Part shown: one piece after another, positions 1 through 7,612 of the stretch
How the letters are laid out: every line of letters starts with the position of its first letter
How positions within the stretch are numbered: position 1 is the stretch's first letter
Assembly: GCF_029948125.1 (NCBI RefSeq)
Contig: NZ_JASAMB010000007.1
Span: forward strand, 62,001 to 126,000
DNA from: Catellatospora sp. KI3
Lineage (GTDB): Bacteria > Actinomycetota > Actinomycetes > Mycobacteriales > Micromonosporaceae
Length of the DNA stretch: 64,000 nucleotides
Direction of reading: 5' to 3'
The notes under the pieces: model-generated
The model's input: the letters and a program-made list of their open reading frames with translations, nothing else
The model's database searches: none
What the model was told of the DNA's origin: nothing
Program-made: the position numbers and the translations under genes

Positions 1-148
1 CGAGGCCAACGCGGCCTGGGCGAGCGGCCACTACGCCGCCGACCCGGACCTGGCGCTGGAGACGGTGCTCCGCTCCGGCGGGCCCCGTGCCGCGGTGCTT
101 CCCGCCGACGAGCGCTACCTGCGCACCCTCCCGGAGGTCGTGCACTGA
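1..148 (+). CDS. C-terminal end of an unidentified protein
   Basis: The reading frame is open from the left window edge to a TGA at 146-148 and gives about 48 residues ending in LPEVVH. Base composition and third-position GC fit a real actinobacterial gene. It converges on the LysR gene, with a dyad repeat between them. The fragment is too short to assign a family. The start lies outside the window. Confidence 0.6.
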   Translation, partial: EANAAWASGHYAADPDLALETVLRSGGPRAAVLPADERYLRTLPEVVH

Positions 149-174
149 CCGAGCGGCGGTGCGCGGCGTGTCGC

Positions 175-223
175 CGCCCGCCCGCACGCCCGCCCGCCCG
201 CACGCCCGCCCGCCCGCCCGCAC
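175..223. repeat. Short C-rich tandem repeat (CGCC/CGCAC units)
   Basis: This is a simple repeat built from CGCCCGCC and CGCAC blocks, directly after the first gene and directly before the dyad at 229-293. It is low-complexity sequence, probably grown by slippage. No coding role is seen. Confidence 0.7.
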
Positions 224-228
224 TTAGC

Positions 229-293
229 ATCGATGCTGGCCTATCCAGAAGACGGTTTTCGCGAAATCGTCCTCTGGATAGGCCAGCGTCGAT
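229..293. repeat. Dyad repeat, family B copy 1 (TCGACGCTGGCCTAT arms)
   Basis: Two 26-base arms (229-254 and 268-293) pair at 24 of 26 positions around a 13-base loop. The outer arm TCGACGCTGGCCTAT recurs at 25997 and, in varied form, at 29420. It sits between two convergent genes, so it probably works as a bidirectional terminator. Confidence 0.8.
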
Positions 294-348
294 TCAAGGC
301 GGGGCGGGAGCGGGCGGGGTGGGGGTGGGGTGGGGTGGCTGTGCGGGG

Positions 349-1308
349 TCAGGGGGTGGGTTGGCGGGTTAGCCAGGCGCGGTAGCCGGGGCTGAGCTGG
401 ATCGCGTCGTCGTATGCCTCTGCGGCGTACTCGATGAGCTTGGGTGCCGCCACGGCCGCCGGAGCCTCCGGATGCCAGCCGATCAGGTGCCGCCAGCGCA
501 GCGGGGTGCCCGCCAGCGGCACCGCGCGCACCCCGGCGACCTCGCGGAACGTCGGCTGGCACAGCGCCACCAGGCCGCCGCCGCGGACCAGGTCGGTGAC
601 GCCGCCGACGTCGTTCTCGTGGATCGGGCTCGGCGTGAACCCGGCCCGGGTGCAGGCGGCGGCGAAGCAGTCGGCCAGGCAGCCGTCGCCGGGCGTGGCC
701 GTCCAGCGGGCCCCGGCCAGCGCGGCCAGCTCCACCTCGGCGGCCCGCGCGTACGGGTGTTGCTCCGGCAGCAGCACGAAGACGGGGGCGACGGCGACGG
801 TGTGCCAGGTCAGGCGGCTGTCCGGCGGTTGCGCCTCGCCGCAGGTGCCGATCAGCGCGAAGTCCAGCCGCCCGTCGCCGAGCATGCTCGCCAGCTCCGC
901 GGCCGACCAGGACGGATGGGTGTGCAGCTGGGCGTGCGGCTGCGCCGCGGCCAGGCGTCGGACCATGCCGCCGATGAGCGGTCCGTTGACCGCGCCGATT
1001 CGGTAGCTGCCGAGCCCGTCGCCGGGTGCGCCGCCGCCCGTACCGGCGAACTGCACCGCCTCGTCCTGCAGCCCCTGCATCGCGGGCAGCAGCACCCGGG
1101 CGCGGGCCAGCACGAGCTCGCCCAGCGGGGTCGGGTGCGCGCCGCGGCGGTCGCGGACGAACAGCTGGCCGCCGAGCGTACGCTCGATGCGCTGCAGCTG
1201 GGTGGTCAGCGCGGGCGCGGCCAGGCCCAGCGACGCGGCGGCCTTGGTGACGCTGCCCGCGTCGGCTATCGCGCAGACGACCCGCAGGTGCCGCAGCTCC
1301 AACCTCAC
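349..1308 (-). CDS. LysR-family transcriptional regulator
   Basis: The 319-residue product has the LysR layout. The N-terminal winged helix-turn-helix (about residues 3-62) begins RLELRHLRVVCAIADAGSVT and includes AAASLGLAAPALTTQLQRIE. A periplasmic-binding-like effector domain follows from about residue 90. The start is GTG with no Shine-Dalgarno, but a TAGCAT box ends six bases upstream, so the mRNA is probably leaderless. It is divergent from the MFS transporter, which it may regulate as LysR proteins often do with a divergent neighbour; that is inference. The ligand is unknown. Confidence 0.9.
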   Translation of the reverse strand: MRLELRHLRVVCAIADAGSVTKAAASLGLAAPALTTQLQRIERTLGGQLFVRDRRGAHPTPLGELVLARARVLLPAMQGLQDEAVQFAGTGGGAPGDGLGSYRIGAVNGPLIGGMVRRLAAAQPHAQLHTHPSWSAAELASMLGDGRLDFALIGTCGEAQPPDSRLTWHTVAVAPVFVLLPEQHPYARAAEVELAALAGARWTATPGDGCLADCFAAACTRAGFTPSPIHENDVGGVTDLVRGGGLVALCQPTFREVAGVRAVPLAGTPLRWRHLIGWHPEAPAAVAAPKLIEYAAEAYDDAIQLSPGYRAWLTRQPTP

Positions 1309-1314
1309 CCGGTG

Positions 1315-1320
1315 ATGCTA
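1315..1320 (-). promoter_or_regulatory. Leaderless -10 box of the LysR gene
   Basis: On the minus strand TAGCAT is followed by six bases and then the GTG start, the spacing expected if transcription begins at the start codon. Confidence 0.6.
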
Positions 1321-1434
1321 AGTCGGCAACCGTTGTCGCAAAAGCGTCCACGATCGGCCGGAACGCACGATGGATCGTGATCGAACCGCGCGGGTAGGGT
1401 GGCGCTGCGACCGGGCGACGAGGCGGAGGTGGCC

Positions 1435-3063
1435 ATGAGGCGCAAAGTCGCGCTCTTCGGCCTGCTCGGAGCCGAACTGGTGTCGTCGGTCGGGTCGCGG
1501 ATGTCCTTTCTGGCCATTCCCTGGCTGGTGCTGGTCACCACGAACGATCCGGCGCGGGTCGGCATCGTCGGCTTCGCCGAGGCGGTGCCGTACATCCTGG
1601 CCGGGATCTTCGGCACGCCGCTGGCCGACCGGTACGGTGTGCGCCAGGTGTCGATCCTGGTGGATCTGGGCAGCGCGCTGAGCGTGGCCGGCATCGCGGC
1701 GTTCGGCGCGGACGACTTCTGGGTGCTGGTGGCCCTGATCGCGGTCACCGGCGCGCTGCGGGGCGTCGGCGACAAGTCGAAACGGGTGCTGCTGCCGCCG
1801 GTGGTGGAGCAGTCGGGCACGTCGATGGCCCGGGTGACCGCGGTGTTCGCCGCGCTGAGCCGGGTGGCCATGCTGATCGGGGCGGCCGTGGCCGGGGTGC
1901 TCATCGCCTGGCTGGGCCCGGTCGGCGCGATCTGGGCCGACGCCGCGACCTTCGCCGCGTGCGCGGCCGTCGTCACGGTGCTGGTGCGGCTGACCGACGC
2001 GCAGAACAAGCCCGCCGCTGAGAAGGAGTCGTACTTCGCGAGCCTGCGCGCGGGCTGGAACTTCGTCCGCCAGGAGCGGCTGGTGCGCAGCCTGGTCGGG
2101 ATGATGTTCGTGACCAACCTGTTCAACCAGGCCAGCGCGGTGGTGTTCGTGCCCATGTGGGTGCGCGAGCACCTGGACTCGCCGCTGGCGCTGGGCTGGC
2201 TCGGCGGGTCGTTCGCCCTCGGCGCGATCGCGGGCGGCGTGGCGTTCGCGGCGCTGGTGACCAGGCTGCCGCGGTACGCGACGCTGGTGCTCGGCTACTT
2301 CATCGGCGGCTCGCCGCGCTTCCTGGTGCTGGCGCTCAGCGACGACCTGCGGGTGGCGCTGGTGGTGTCGTTCGTGGCCGGGATCGCCATGAGCTCCATC
2401 AACCCGACGTACGGCCTGCTCATGTTCGAGCGGGTGCCGCGCGGGATGCAGGCGCGCGTGTTCGGGCTGACCGGCGCGATCACCTTCGGCGGCATCCCGC
2501 TGGGCGGCATGGTGGGGGCCTGGTCGGTGGAGACGCTCGGGCTGAGCGGGGGCCTGCTGCTGGCCGCGGCGGTGTACTTCACCGCGACGCTGACCCCGAT
2601 CTTCGGCTGGCGGCTGTGGCGCCAGCTGAACGACCTGCCCGCGACCCGGCCCGGCACCGAGCTGCCACCCGTGCCGCTGTGGCAGGAGTACATGGTGGAG
2701 ATCGGCCGCCGGATCGGGCTGACCGACACCGGACCGGCGGTGCCGGTGTCGGTGACCCTGGCCTACGCCGGGGGCGGCTGGACGGTGACGGCACGGCGCG
2801 GCAGGCGCAGGCTCGCGCCGACCTACCCGATCACTCCGGCGGAGGCGCTGAAGCACGTGGCGGCGCTGGAGGTGCCCGCGGTGAGCGAGGCGGTCGAGGA
2901 GGTCCACCGCGCCGAGCTCGACGCCGTGGCCCGGCGCGCGGCCACGGTGCGGGCCAACCTCGCCGCCCTCGAGCACACCGCGGCGGACCTGGCCGACGCG
3001 GTGCGGCCGCCGACCGCCCCGGCTCAGCTGCCGCCCGGCCAGTCCGGGCGCCGGCCGAGGTAG
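1435..3063 (+). CDS. MFS transporter (DHA3/enterobactin-exporter type)
   Basis: A 542-residue membrane protein. The first about 410 residues form the transporter, with hydrophobic segments throughout and the MFS loop signature ADRYGVRQVSILVD after helix 2. The N-terminal RRKVALFGLLGAELVSSVGS resembles the MFS_3 group of drug or siderophore exporters. About 120 residues at the C terminus form an Arg/Ala-rich cytoplasmic extension without a recognised domain. ATG 1435 is chosen because AGGCGGAGG precedes it; an in-frame GTG at 1399 has no ribosome site. The gene's last 40 bases overlap the convergent gene at 3024-3599. Substrate unknown. Confidence 0.85.
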   Translation: MRRKVALFGLLGAELVSSVGSRMSFLAIPWLVLVTTNDPARVGIVGFAEAVPYILAGIFGTPLADRYGVRQVSILVDLGSALSVAGIAAFGADDFWVLVALIAVTGALRGVGDKSKRVLLPPVVEQSGTSMARVTAVFAALSRVAMLIGAAVAGVLIAWLGPVGAIWADAATFAACAAVVTVLVRLTDAQNKPAAEKESYFASLRAGWNFVRQERLVRSLVGMMFVTNLFNQASAVVFVPMWVREHLDSPLALGWLGGSFALGAIAGGVAFAALVTRLPRYATLVLGYFIGGSPRFLVLALSDDLRVALVVSFVAGIAMSSINPTYGLLMFERVPRGMQARVFGLTGAITFGGIPLGGMVGAWSVETLGLSGGLLLAAAVYFTATLTPIFGWRLWRQLNDLPATRPGTELPPVPLWQEYMVEIGRRIGLTDTGPAVPVSVTLAYAGGGWTVTARRGRRRLAPTYPITPAEALKHVAALEVPAVSEAVEEVHRAELDAVARRAATVRANLAALEHTAADLADAVRPPTAPAQLPPGQSGRRPR

Positions 3064-3599
3064 GCCACCAGCCGGTCGCCGACCGGCGCGTCAGGGGCGG
3101 GCTCGACCATGAGCCCGAACGCCTTGCTCGGCCGGTCGGTGGGCCACCGCCTGGCCACGGTCATCGCCGAGTTCGCCAGCCCGGGGTCGATGGTGCCGGC
3201 GGCGCCGATGGTCCGGGCCACGTCCCAGCCGTGCACCAGGAAGTCGACGAAGTGCATGCCGAGCACGGTGGCGGCGGTGAAGGTGCCGTAGCCGAACACC
3301 TCGATCTTGCGGTCGAGCAGGGTGCGCGCGCCGAACGCCTTGGTGACCAGGGACGCCGACTCGGTGTACGCGCGGCGCGGGTCGCTGGGCGGGGTCAGGT
3401 CGTCCCAGACCTCGGCGCCGACCGGGCGGCCCGCGGCCGCCGCGGCGAAGCCTCGGTTGTGGCCGATCATGTGGCCGAGCAGCTGTCCCAGGGTCCAGTC
3501 GCCGCAGGGAGTGGGCCGGGCGAGGTCGGCGCGCCTCACCCGGGCGATGACGGCACCGGCTGCGTCCAGGGCACGCCGGTCCAGGTCACGAAGGTCCAT
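3024..3599 (-). CDS. TIGR03086-type, mycothiol-dependent DinB-like protein
   Basis: The 191-residue product resembles the TIGR03086/maleylpyruvate isomerase N-terminal family of actinobacteria. These proteins have a DinB four-helix fold that binds a metal through three histidines and commonly uses mycothiol. Visible features are LARPTPCGDWTLGQLLGHMIGHN near the N terminus (first His) and MHFVDFLVHGWDVART in the middle (further His). The ATG at 3599 follows AAGGTG at good spacing; a longer frame to 3686 is less likely. Its 3' end overlaps the MFS gene by 40 bases, so the two transcripts are antisense there. The reaction is not known. Confidence 0.8.
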   Translation of the reverse strand: MDLRDLDRRALDAAGAVIARVRRADLARPTPCGDWTLGQLLGHMIGHNRGFAAAAAGRPVGAEVWDDLTPPSDPRRAYTESASLVTKAFGARTLLDRKIEVFGYGTFTAATVLGMHFVDFLVHGWDVARTIGAAGTIDPGLANSAMTVARRWPTDRPSKAFGLMVEPAPDAPVGDRLVAYLGRRPDWPGGS

Positions 3600-3806
3600 G
3601 TATCGCACCTTATTCCCGAGACCGGTTCCCGGACACCCCTGGCAGCCATTTCTTTCCTGTCTGTCCGAGCACATAGGACGGTCCAATAAGCTGACTGATC
3701 AGATGTTGACTGATGCAAACGCCTCTACGTAACTTGGTGCGCCATGCTCTCGGGCCCAATCACGACGGGCGCGCCGGTGCGACGGAGCGCCCAAGGAGGT
3801 AACGAA

Positions 3807-5060
3807 GTGAGACACCCCTCCCCGCGGCGCGCGCTGGTCGCCGCCGCCACGCTGGCGGCCACCCTGCTCCTGCTGGCCGGTCCGGGTGGCGCTGCGACCG
3901 CCAAGCCGAAGGGCGAATGGGTCGGGACCTGGTCCGCGGCCCCGACCGCGGCCGGCGGCGGCCAGTCCGGCGCGGGCTTCAACAACCAGACCATCCGCAT
4001 GATCGTGCACACCTCGGTCGGCGGCGACGCGATCCGGATCCGGCTGTCGAACACCTTCGGCACCGCGCCGCTGACCGTCGGCCACGCCACCCTGGCCCGC
4101 CCCGACGCGGCCACCGCCACGCTCACCGACATCCTGCCGGCCTCGGTGCAGGAGCTGACCTTCAACGGGGACGCCGCGGTGACCGTGCCCAAGGGCGGCC
4201 AGGTGCTCAGCGACCCGCTGACGCTGCCGGTGGCCGAGCTGTCGGACCTGGTGGTGAGCATCTACCTGCCGGTCGCGACCGGCCCTGCCACGTTCCACCT
4301 GACCTCGCGCCAGGCCACCTGGTTCGGTGCCGGCGACACGGCCGCCGAGGCGACCGGCGCGACGCTGACCCTGACCCGCAACTCGTGGTTCTACCTCAGC
4401 GGCGTGGACGTGCTCAGCCGCAAGGCGAGCGGCTCGGTGGTGGTGCTCGGCGACTCGATCACCGACGGCACCGCCTCGACGCTCAACGGCAACGCCCGCT
4501 GGACCGACCGCCTGGCGGCCCGGACGCTCGCGCAGCACTCCTCGCACAGCGAGTGGGGCGTGCTCAACGCGGGGCTGGCCGGCAACACGGTCATCCACGA
4601 CGGCAGTGAGATCGGCTTCCCGGAGCTGGGCCTCAACGGCCTGGCCCGGCTGCAGCGCGACGTGCTGAGCCAGACCGGCGTGCAGACCGCGGTGGTGGTG
4701 CTGGGCATCAACGACCTGCAGATCCACAACGAGACCCCGGACCGCATCCTGGACGGGCTGCGCCAGCTGACGACCCAGATCGACGAGGCCGGGATCGACG
4801 TCGTGGTCTGCACCATCACCCCGTTCGAGGGCTTCTCGTCGTGGACGGCGGAGAAGGAGGCGAACCGGCAGACCGTCAACGCGTGGCTGCGGGCGCACGA
4901 GGGCGACTTCGCCGGACTGATCGACTTCGACCAGCTGCTGCGTGATCCGGCTGCCCCGACCAAGCTGCGGTCCGAGTGGGACAGTGGTGACCACATCCAC
5001 CCCAACGACACCGGTTACCAGGCAATGGCCGACTTCGTACCGCTGTGGTTGCTTTCCTGA
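3807..5060 (+). CDS. Secreted SGNH/GDSL-family hydrolase
   Basis: The product is 417 residues. It opens with a Sec signal peptide (RHPSPRRALVAAATLAATL, then a cleavage region near GGAATA). The SGNH blocks follow: VVVLGDSITDGTAS (block I, catalytic Ser), LNAGLAGNTV (block II Gly), VVVLGINDL (block III Asn) and SGDHIHPNDTGY (block V Asp-x-x-His). This order fits a secreted esterase or lipase, perhaps a polysaccharide deacetylase. GTG 3807 is chosen because AAGGAGGT lies six bases upstream; the in-frame ATG at 3744 has none. It lies upstream of the small-peptide locus but has its own ribosome site. Confidence 0.9.
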   Translation: MRHPSPRRALVAAATLAATLLLLAGPGGAATAKPKGEWVGTWSAAPTAAGGGQSGAGFNNQTIRMIVHTSVGGDAIRIRLSNTFGTAPLTVGHATLARPDAATATLTDILPASVQELTFNGDAAVTVPKGGQVLSDPLTLPVAELSDLVVSIYLPVATGPATFHLTSRQATWFGAGDTAAEATGATLTLTRNSWFYLSGVDVLSRKASGSVVVLGDSITDGTASTLNGNARWTDRLAARTLAQHSSHSEWGVLNAGLAGNTVIHDGSEIGFPELGLNGLARLQRDVLSQTGVQTAVVVLGINDLQIHNETPDRILDGLRQLTTQIDEAGIDVVVCTITPFEGFSSWTAEKEANRQTVNAWLRAHEGDFAGLIDFDQLLRDPAAPTKLRSEWDSGDHIHPNDTGYQAMADFVPLWLLS

Positions 5061-5090
5061 GCAAGCTTTTGTATCGAAACATGGAAGCTC

Positions 5091-5123
5091 TTGACACCTG
5101 CCATAGCCGCACGTGAGGCTATG
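5091..5123 (+). promoter_or_regulatory. Promoter and 7-bp dyad before the small-peptide gene
   Basis: A perfect -35 hexamer TTGACA lies at 5091-5096. Downstream is an inverted repeat, CATAGCC (5102-5108) and GGCTATG (5117-5123), whose right arm covers the expected -10 region. This would suit a repressor operator. The -10 itself is not clear. The leader to the ATG at 5156 would be short. Confidence 0.5.
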
Positions 5124-5155
5124 CCTACGGTCCCACCTGATGGAAGGAGTTCGTC

Positions 5156-5233
5156 ATGGAGGTTGCGCAGCGCGAGGTCGCCCGTGAGGTCGCCCGTGAG
5201 ATCGAGGCTGCTCGCGAGGTTGCTGCTCTCTGA
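5156..5233 (+). CDS. 25-residue EVAR-repeat peptide, possible ATP-grasp substrate
   Basis: A small frame reads ATG to TGA for 25 residues: Met, then EVAQ-R, EVAR, EVAR, EIEAAR, EVAAL. A strong Shine-Dalgarno (GGAAGGAG) lies six bases before the ATG. The stretch before the start is nearly the same as before the ATP-grasp gene (both carry GGAGTTCGTC). The peptide is Ala-, Glu-, Val- and Arg-only apart from Met, Gln, Ile and Leu, has no Cys, Ser or Thr, and should form an amphipathic helix. A perfect TTGACA lies upstream and a large hairpin downstream. Possible roles are a ribosomal peptide modified or extended by the ligase, a carrier peptide, or a regulatory leader peptide. I know no matching family. 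Confidence 0.55.
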   Translation: MEVAQREVAREVAREIEAAREVAAL

Positions 5234-5260
5234 GCTGGGAGTGCGGCCCTAGGGCCTGTT

Positions 5261-5299
5261 CGGTGAGCCCCGTCGCGGATTCCGCGGCGGGGCTCACCG
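5261..5299 (+). terminator. Strong hairpin between peptide and ATP-grasp genes
   Basis: A 12-bp perfect stem (CGGTGAGCCCCG with CGGGGCTCACCG) continues into an inner stem CGCGG/CCGCG with a three-base loop. There is no U-tract, which is common in actinobacteria. Placed between two same-strand genes, it would either attenuate the ligase or protect the 3' end of the peptide mRNA, giving more peptide than enzyme. Confidence 0.7.
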
Positions 5300-5335
5300 C
5301 TATTCGGGGTTCTATCGAATAAGAGGAGTTCGTCT

Positions 5336-6565
5336 ATGTCGGCCGACGACCGCCCGCTGCTGCTCGTACTCGGCAGCGGCAAGCAGGAGTTCCGGGAGTA
5401 CCTGCTGCGCTCGCTCGCGAGCCGCTACCGGGTGCACCTGTTCGTCACCGGCAGCGCCTCCTGGGAGCACGCGTACGTCACCGGCGTGACCGGGTTCGCG
5501 TCCATGTTCGACCTGGCGCCGATGGTCGAGGCGGCCCGCGCGCTCGCCGCCCGCGAGCCGATCGCGGGCGTGCTGACCTGGGACGAGGCGCGCACCCCGC
5601 AGACCGCCGCACTGGCCCGCGAACTCGGCCTGGTCGGCGACCCGGCCGCGATCGGCCGCTGCCGCGACAAGCACCAGACCCGGCTGGCGCTGGACGCCGC
5701 AGGCGTGGCGCAGCCGCGTTCGCGGCGGGTGGCGAGCCTGGCCGAGGCGGAGCAGGTCGCGGAGCGGTTCGGGTACCCGGTGATCCTCAAGCCCAGCGAC
5801 CTGGCCCTCAGCGCCGGCGTGATCAAGGTGGAGCGGCCCGGGGACCTGCCCGCGGGATGGGCGTTCACCAGTGGCCAGCGCTATATCGGGCGGCCCGAGT
5901 GGCGGCCGGTGGTGCTGCTGGAGGAGTACGCCGACGGCGAGGAGATCAGCGTCGACGCGGTGGTGTACCGGGGCGAGCTGACGCCGCTGTGCGTGGGGCG
6001 CAAGGAGATCGGGCATCCGCCGTACTGCATCGAGGTGGGGCACTTCGTGCACGGCGACGACCCGCTGCTGCGGGACCCGGAGATCGTGGACCTGCTGCGC
6101 GGGGCGCACGCGGCGCTGGGCTTCACCGACGGGGTGACCCATACCGAGATCAAGCTGTCGTCGCGCGGGGCGCGGATCATCGAGGTCAACGGGCGGCTGG
6201 GCGGCGGGATGATCCCGTACCTGGGGCTGCGCGCGACCGGGGTCGACGTCGCGCTGGCCGCGGCGGCCGCGGCGACCGGCCGGGCGCCGGACGTCGTGCC
6301 CGACCGGAAGCTGGTCGCGGCGGTGCGCTTCTTCTACCCCGAGCACGACGACACCCGCATCGACTCGATCGGGTTCGACCCCGCCGGGCTGCCGCCCGCC
6401 GTCGACCTGACCGCGCTGCTGGCCGTGCCCGGTGACGTGCGCTCGGCGCCGCCCGGGGGCACGGTGAACGGCCGTATCGCCTACGCCACCGCGGTCGCGC
6501 AGACCGCGCAGGAGTGCCGCGACGCCCTGGACGCCGCCGCGGCCGCGCTGCGGGTCAACCGCTGA
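5336..6565 (+). CDS. ATP-grasp carboxylate-amine ligase
   Basis: A 409-residue ATP-grasp enzyme. It has an N-terminal Rossmann-like lobe (LLLVLGSGKQEFREYLL, residues 8-24). The ATP lobe includes VILKPSD (Lys about 152) and LLEEYADGEEISVD (adenine-binding Glu about 197). Metal ligands are HTEIKL (Glu about 271) and IIEVNGRLGGG (Glu 283, Asn 285). Such enzymes join a carboxylate, through an acyl phosphate, to an amine or other nucleophile; L-amino-acid ligases and peptide-extending ligases look like this. The ATG follows AGAGGAG at seven bases. The upstream peptide gene is the obvious candidate partner. The substrate cannot be read from the sequence. Confidence 0.88.
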   Translation: MSADDRPLLLVLGSGKQEFREYLLRSLASRYRVHLFVTGSASWEHAYVTGVTGFASMFDLAPMVEAARALAAREPIAGVLTWDEARTPQTAALARELGLVGDPAAIGRCRDKHQTRLALDAAGVAQPRSRRVASLAEAEQVAERFGYPVILKPSDLALSAGVIKVERPGDLPAGWAFTSGQRYIGRPEWRPVVLLEEYADGEEISVDAVVYRGELTPLCVGRKEIGHPPYCIEVGHFVHGDDPLLRDPEIVDLLRGAHAALGFTDGVTHTEIKLSSRGARIIEVNGRLGGGMIPYLGLRATGVDVALAAAAAATGRAPDVVPDRKLVAAVRFFYPEHDDTRIDSIGFDPAGLPPAVDLTALLAVPGDVRSAPPGGTVNGRIAYATAVAQTAQECRDALDAAAAALRVNR

Positions 6566-6570
6566 CGGGG

Positions 6571-6622
6571 TTGGGAAGGGGCCCTTCCACCACGTAGAGC
6601 GATAGGAAGGGGCCCTTCCTTG
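6571..6622. repeat. GC palindrome pair, family A copy 1
   Basis: Two GGAAGGGGCCCTTCC-type palindromes are separated by a spacer containing ACCACGTA and GCGATA. It lies exactly between the convergent ATP-grasp and sulfotransferase genes and probably serves as a bidirectional terminator. Further copies are at 14954, 16835, 45931, 48775, 48913 and 61380. Confidence 0.85.
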
Positions 6623-6628
6623 CCGGGG

Positions 6629-7492
6629 TCACCAGTCGTAGCCGAGGCGTTCGACGAGGTCGCCGTAGCGGGCGCGGAAGGCCGCCAGGTGGGTGTCGTC
6701 GAAGTGGTTGCGCCAGTCGCCGGCCACGCCCCGGCGGTAGTGGCTGTGCACGTCCTCCTGGCCGCGCTCGCGCCCCTTGGCCAGCCGGGCGAAGGAGAAG
6801 CGCGCGTTGGTGTCGGCCACGTAGGCGCCGGGCAGCCGGTCGATCGGGAGGCGGGGCAGGACCATGCGGGGGTACGCCATCAGCCTGGGCGTGCGGCGCC
6901 GGGCGGCGAGGTTCCACCGGACGGCCGCCATGCGCGCCTTCTCCTCGCCGGAGCCGTCCGGGGTGAGCAGGTCCAGGTGGCTGAGGATGGTGGTCCACAC
7001 CTTCACCGGGTCGGTGGTGAGATCCTCCATCTTCGTCTCCAGCACCCCGGGGCGGTCGTAGGTCCAGCCCGCCATGGGCTCCAGGAACATCCGGCTGAAC
7101 TCGAGCTCGGCGAGCATGCCCTCCTTCTCGTCGAGCCGGCGCAGGTTGCGCCGGTGCTCGACCAGCTCCGGCCAGGGGATGCCGCCGACCACCTCGGGGT
7201 GGCTGTTGAGGTGGCTGAAGTAGCCGGACACGACGATGTCGCGCGGGTCGCGGATCAGGTGGAACGCCCGCATCTCGGGCAGGCTGTCGATCCACTCCGG
7301 CATGGAGTTGGTCAGGATCAGGATGCCCGGCTTGGTGGCGCGTACGAAGTCGCCGAGGCTGGGGTAGGGCGCCCACTGCTCCGGCACGTGGATCGTGACG
7401 ATGTCGAGGTTCAGCGCGTACGCCACCTCGTGCAGGATCGTCCGCGCCCACGTGGACGCGGACTTGTGGCGTCCGAAGTACGCACGCAGCAA
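6629..7492 (-). CDS. PAPS-dependent sulfotransferase-like protein
   Basis: The 287-residue product matches the Sulfotransfer_1 fold. The 5'-phosphosulfate loop is FGRHKSASTWART near the N terminus. The 3'-phosphate site is HLIRDPRDIVVSGYFSHL at about residues 82-99. The C-terminal YRRGVAGDWRNHF corresponds to the family's RKGxxGDWKNHF loop. It would move sulfate from PAPS to a hydroxyl or amine of a small molecule, sugar or peptide. The start is probably TTG at 7492, since no ATG or GTG is in frame between it and an upstream TAA. It converges on the ATP-grasp gene; a shared pathway is possible but not shown. Confidence 0.85.
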   Translation of the reverse strand: MLRAYFGRHKSASTWARTILHEVAYALNLDIVTIHVPEQWAPYPSLGDFVRATKPGILILTNSMPEWIDSLPEMRAFHLIRDPRDIVVSGYFSHLNSHPEVVGGIPWPELVEHRRNLRRLDEKEGMLAELEFSRMFLEPMAGWTYDRPGVLETKMEDLTTDPVKVWTTILSHLDLLTPDGSGEEKARMAAVRWNLAARRRTPRLMAYPRMVLPRLPIDRLPGAYVADTNARFSFARLAKGRERGQEDVHSHYRRGVAGDWRNHFDDTHLAAFRARYGDLVERLGYDW

Positions 7493-7532
7493 GGCAGGCT
7501 CCGCTCAGGCTGTGAACAGATGAATCGTCCTA

Positions 7533-7556
7533 CGCAGGGTCGCCTGAACCTGCGTT
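7533..7556. promoter_or_regulatory. 7-bp dyad upstream of the sulfotransferase
   Basis: ACGCAGG (7533-7539) and CCTGCGT (7550-7556) form a perfect inverted repeat about 45 bases upstream of the sulfotransferase start, in a locally AT-rich leader. It is a candidate operator; no regulator is identified. Confidence 0.4.
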
Positions 7557-7612
7557 AACAATAAATACATCTATCCAGGTTGGCGGAAAACTGTCAAGAA
7601 TTGACGATCTTA

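Noticed and set aside
175-223. C-rich repeat as a CRISPR array
   Set aside because: The units are under 15 bases with no spacers and no cas genes nearby.
5071-5080. GTATCGAAAC as a third LacI operator
   Set aside because: It differs from GTTTCGAAAC at one base, which breaks the palindrome, and it lies 15 kb from the sugar locus; it is probably chance.
6571-6622. Paired palindromes as a CRISPR or IS end
   Set aside because: There are only two arms per locus, spacers are partly conserved rather than unique, and no transposase lies near any copy in the window.
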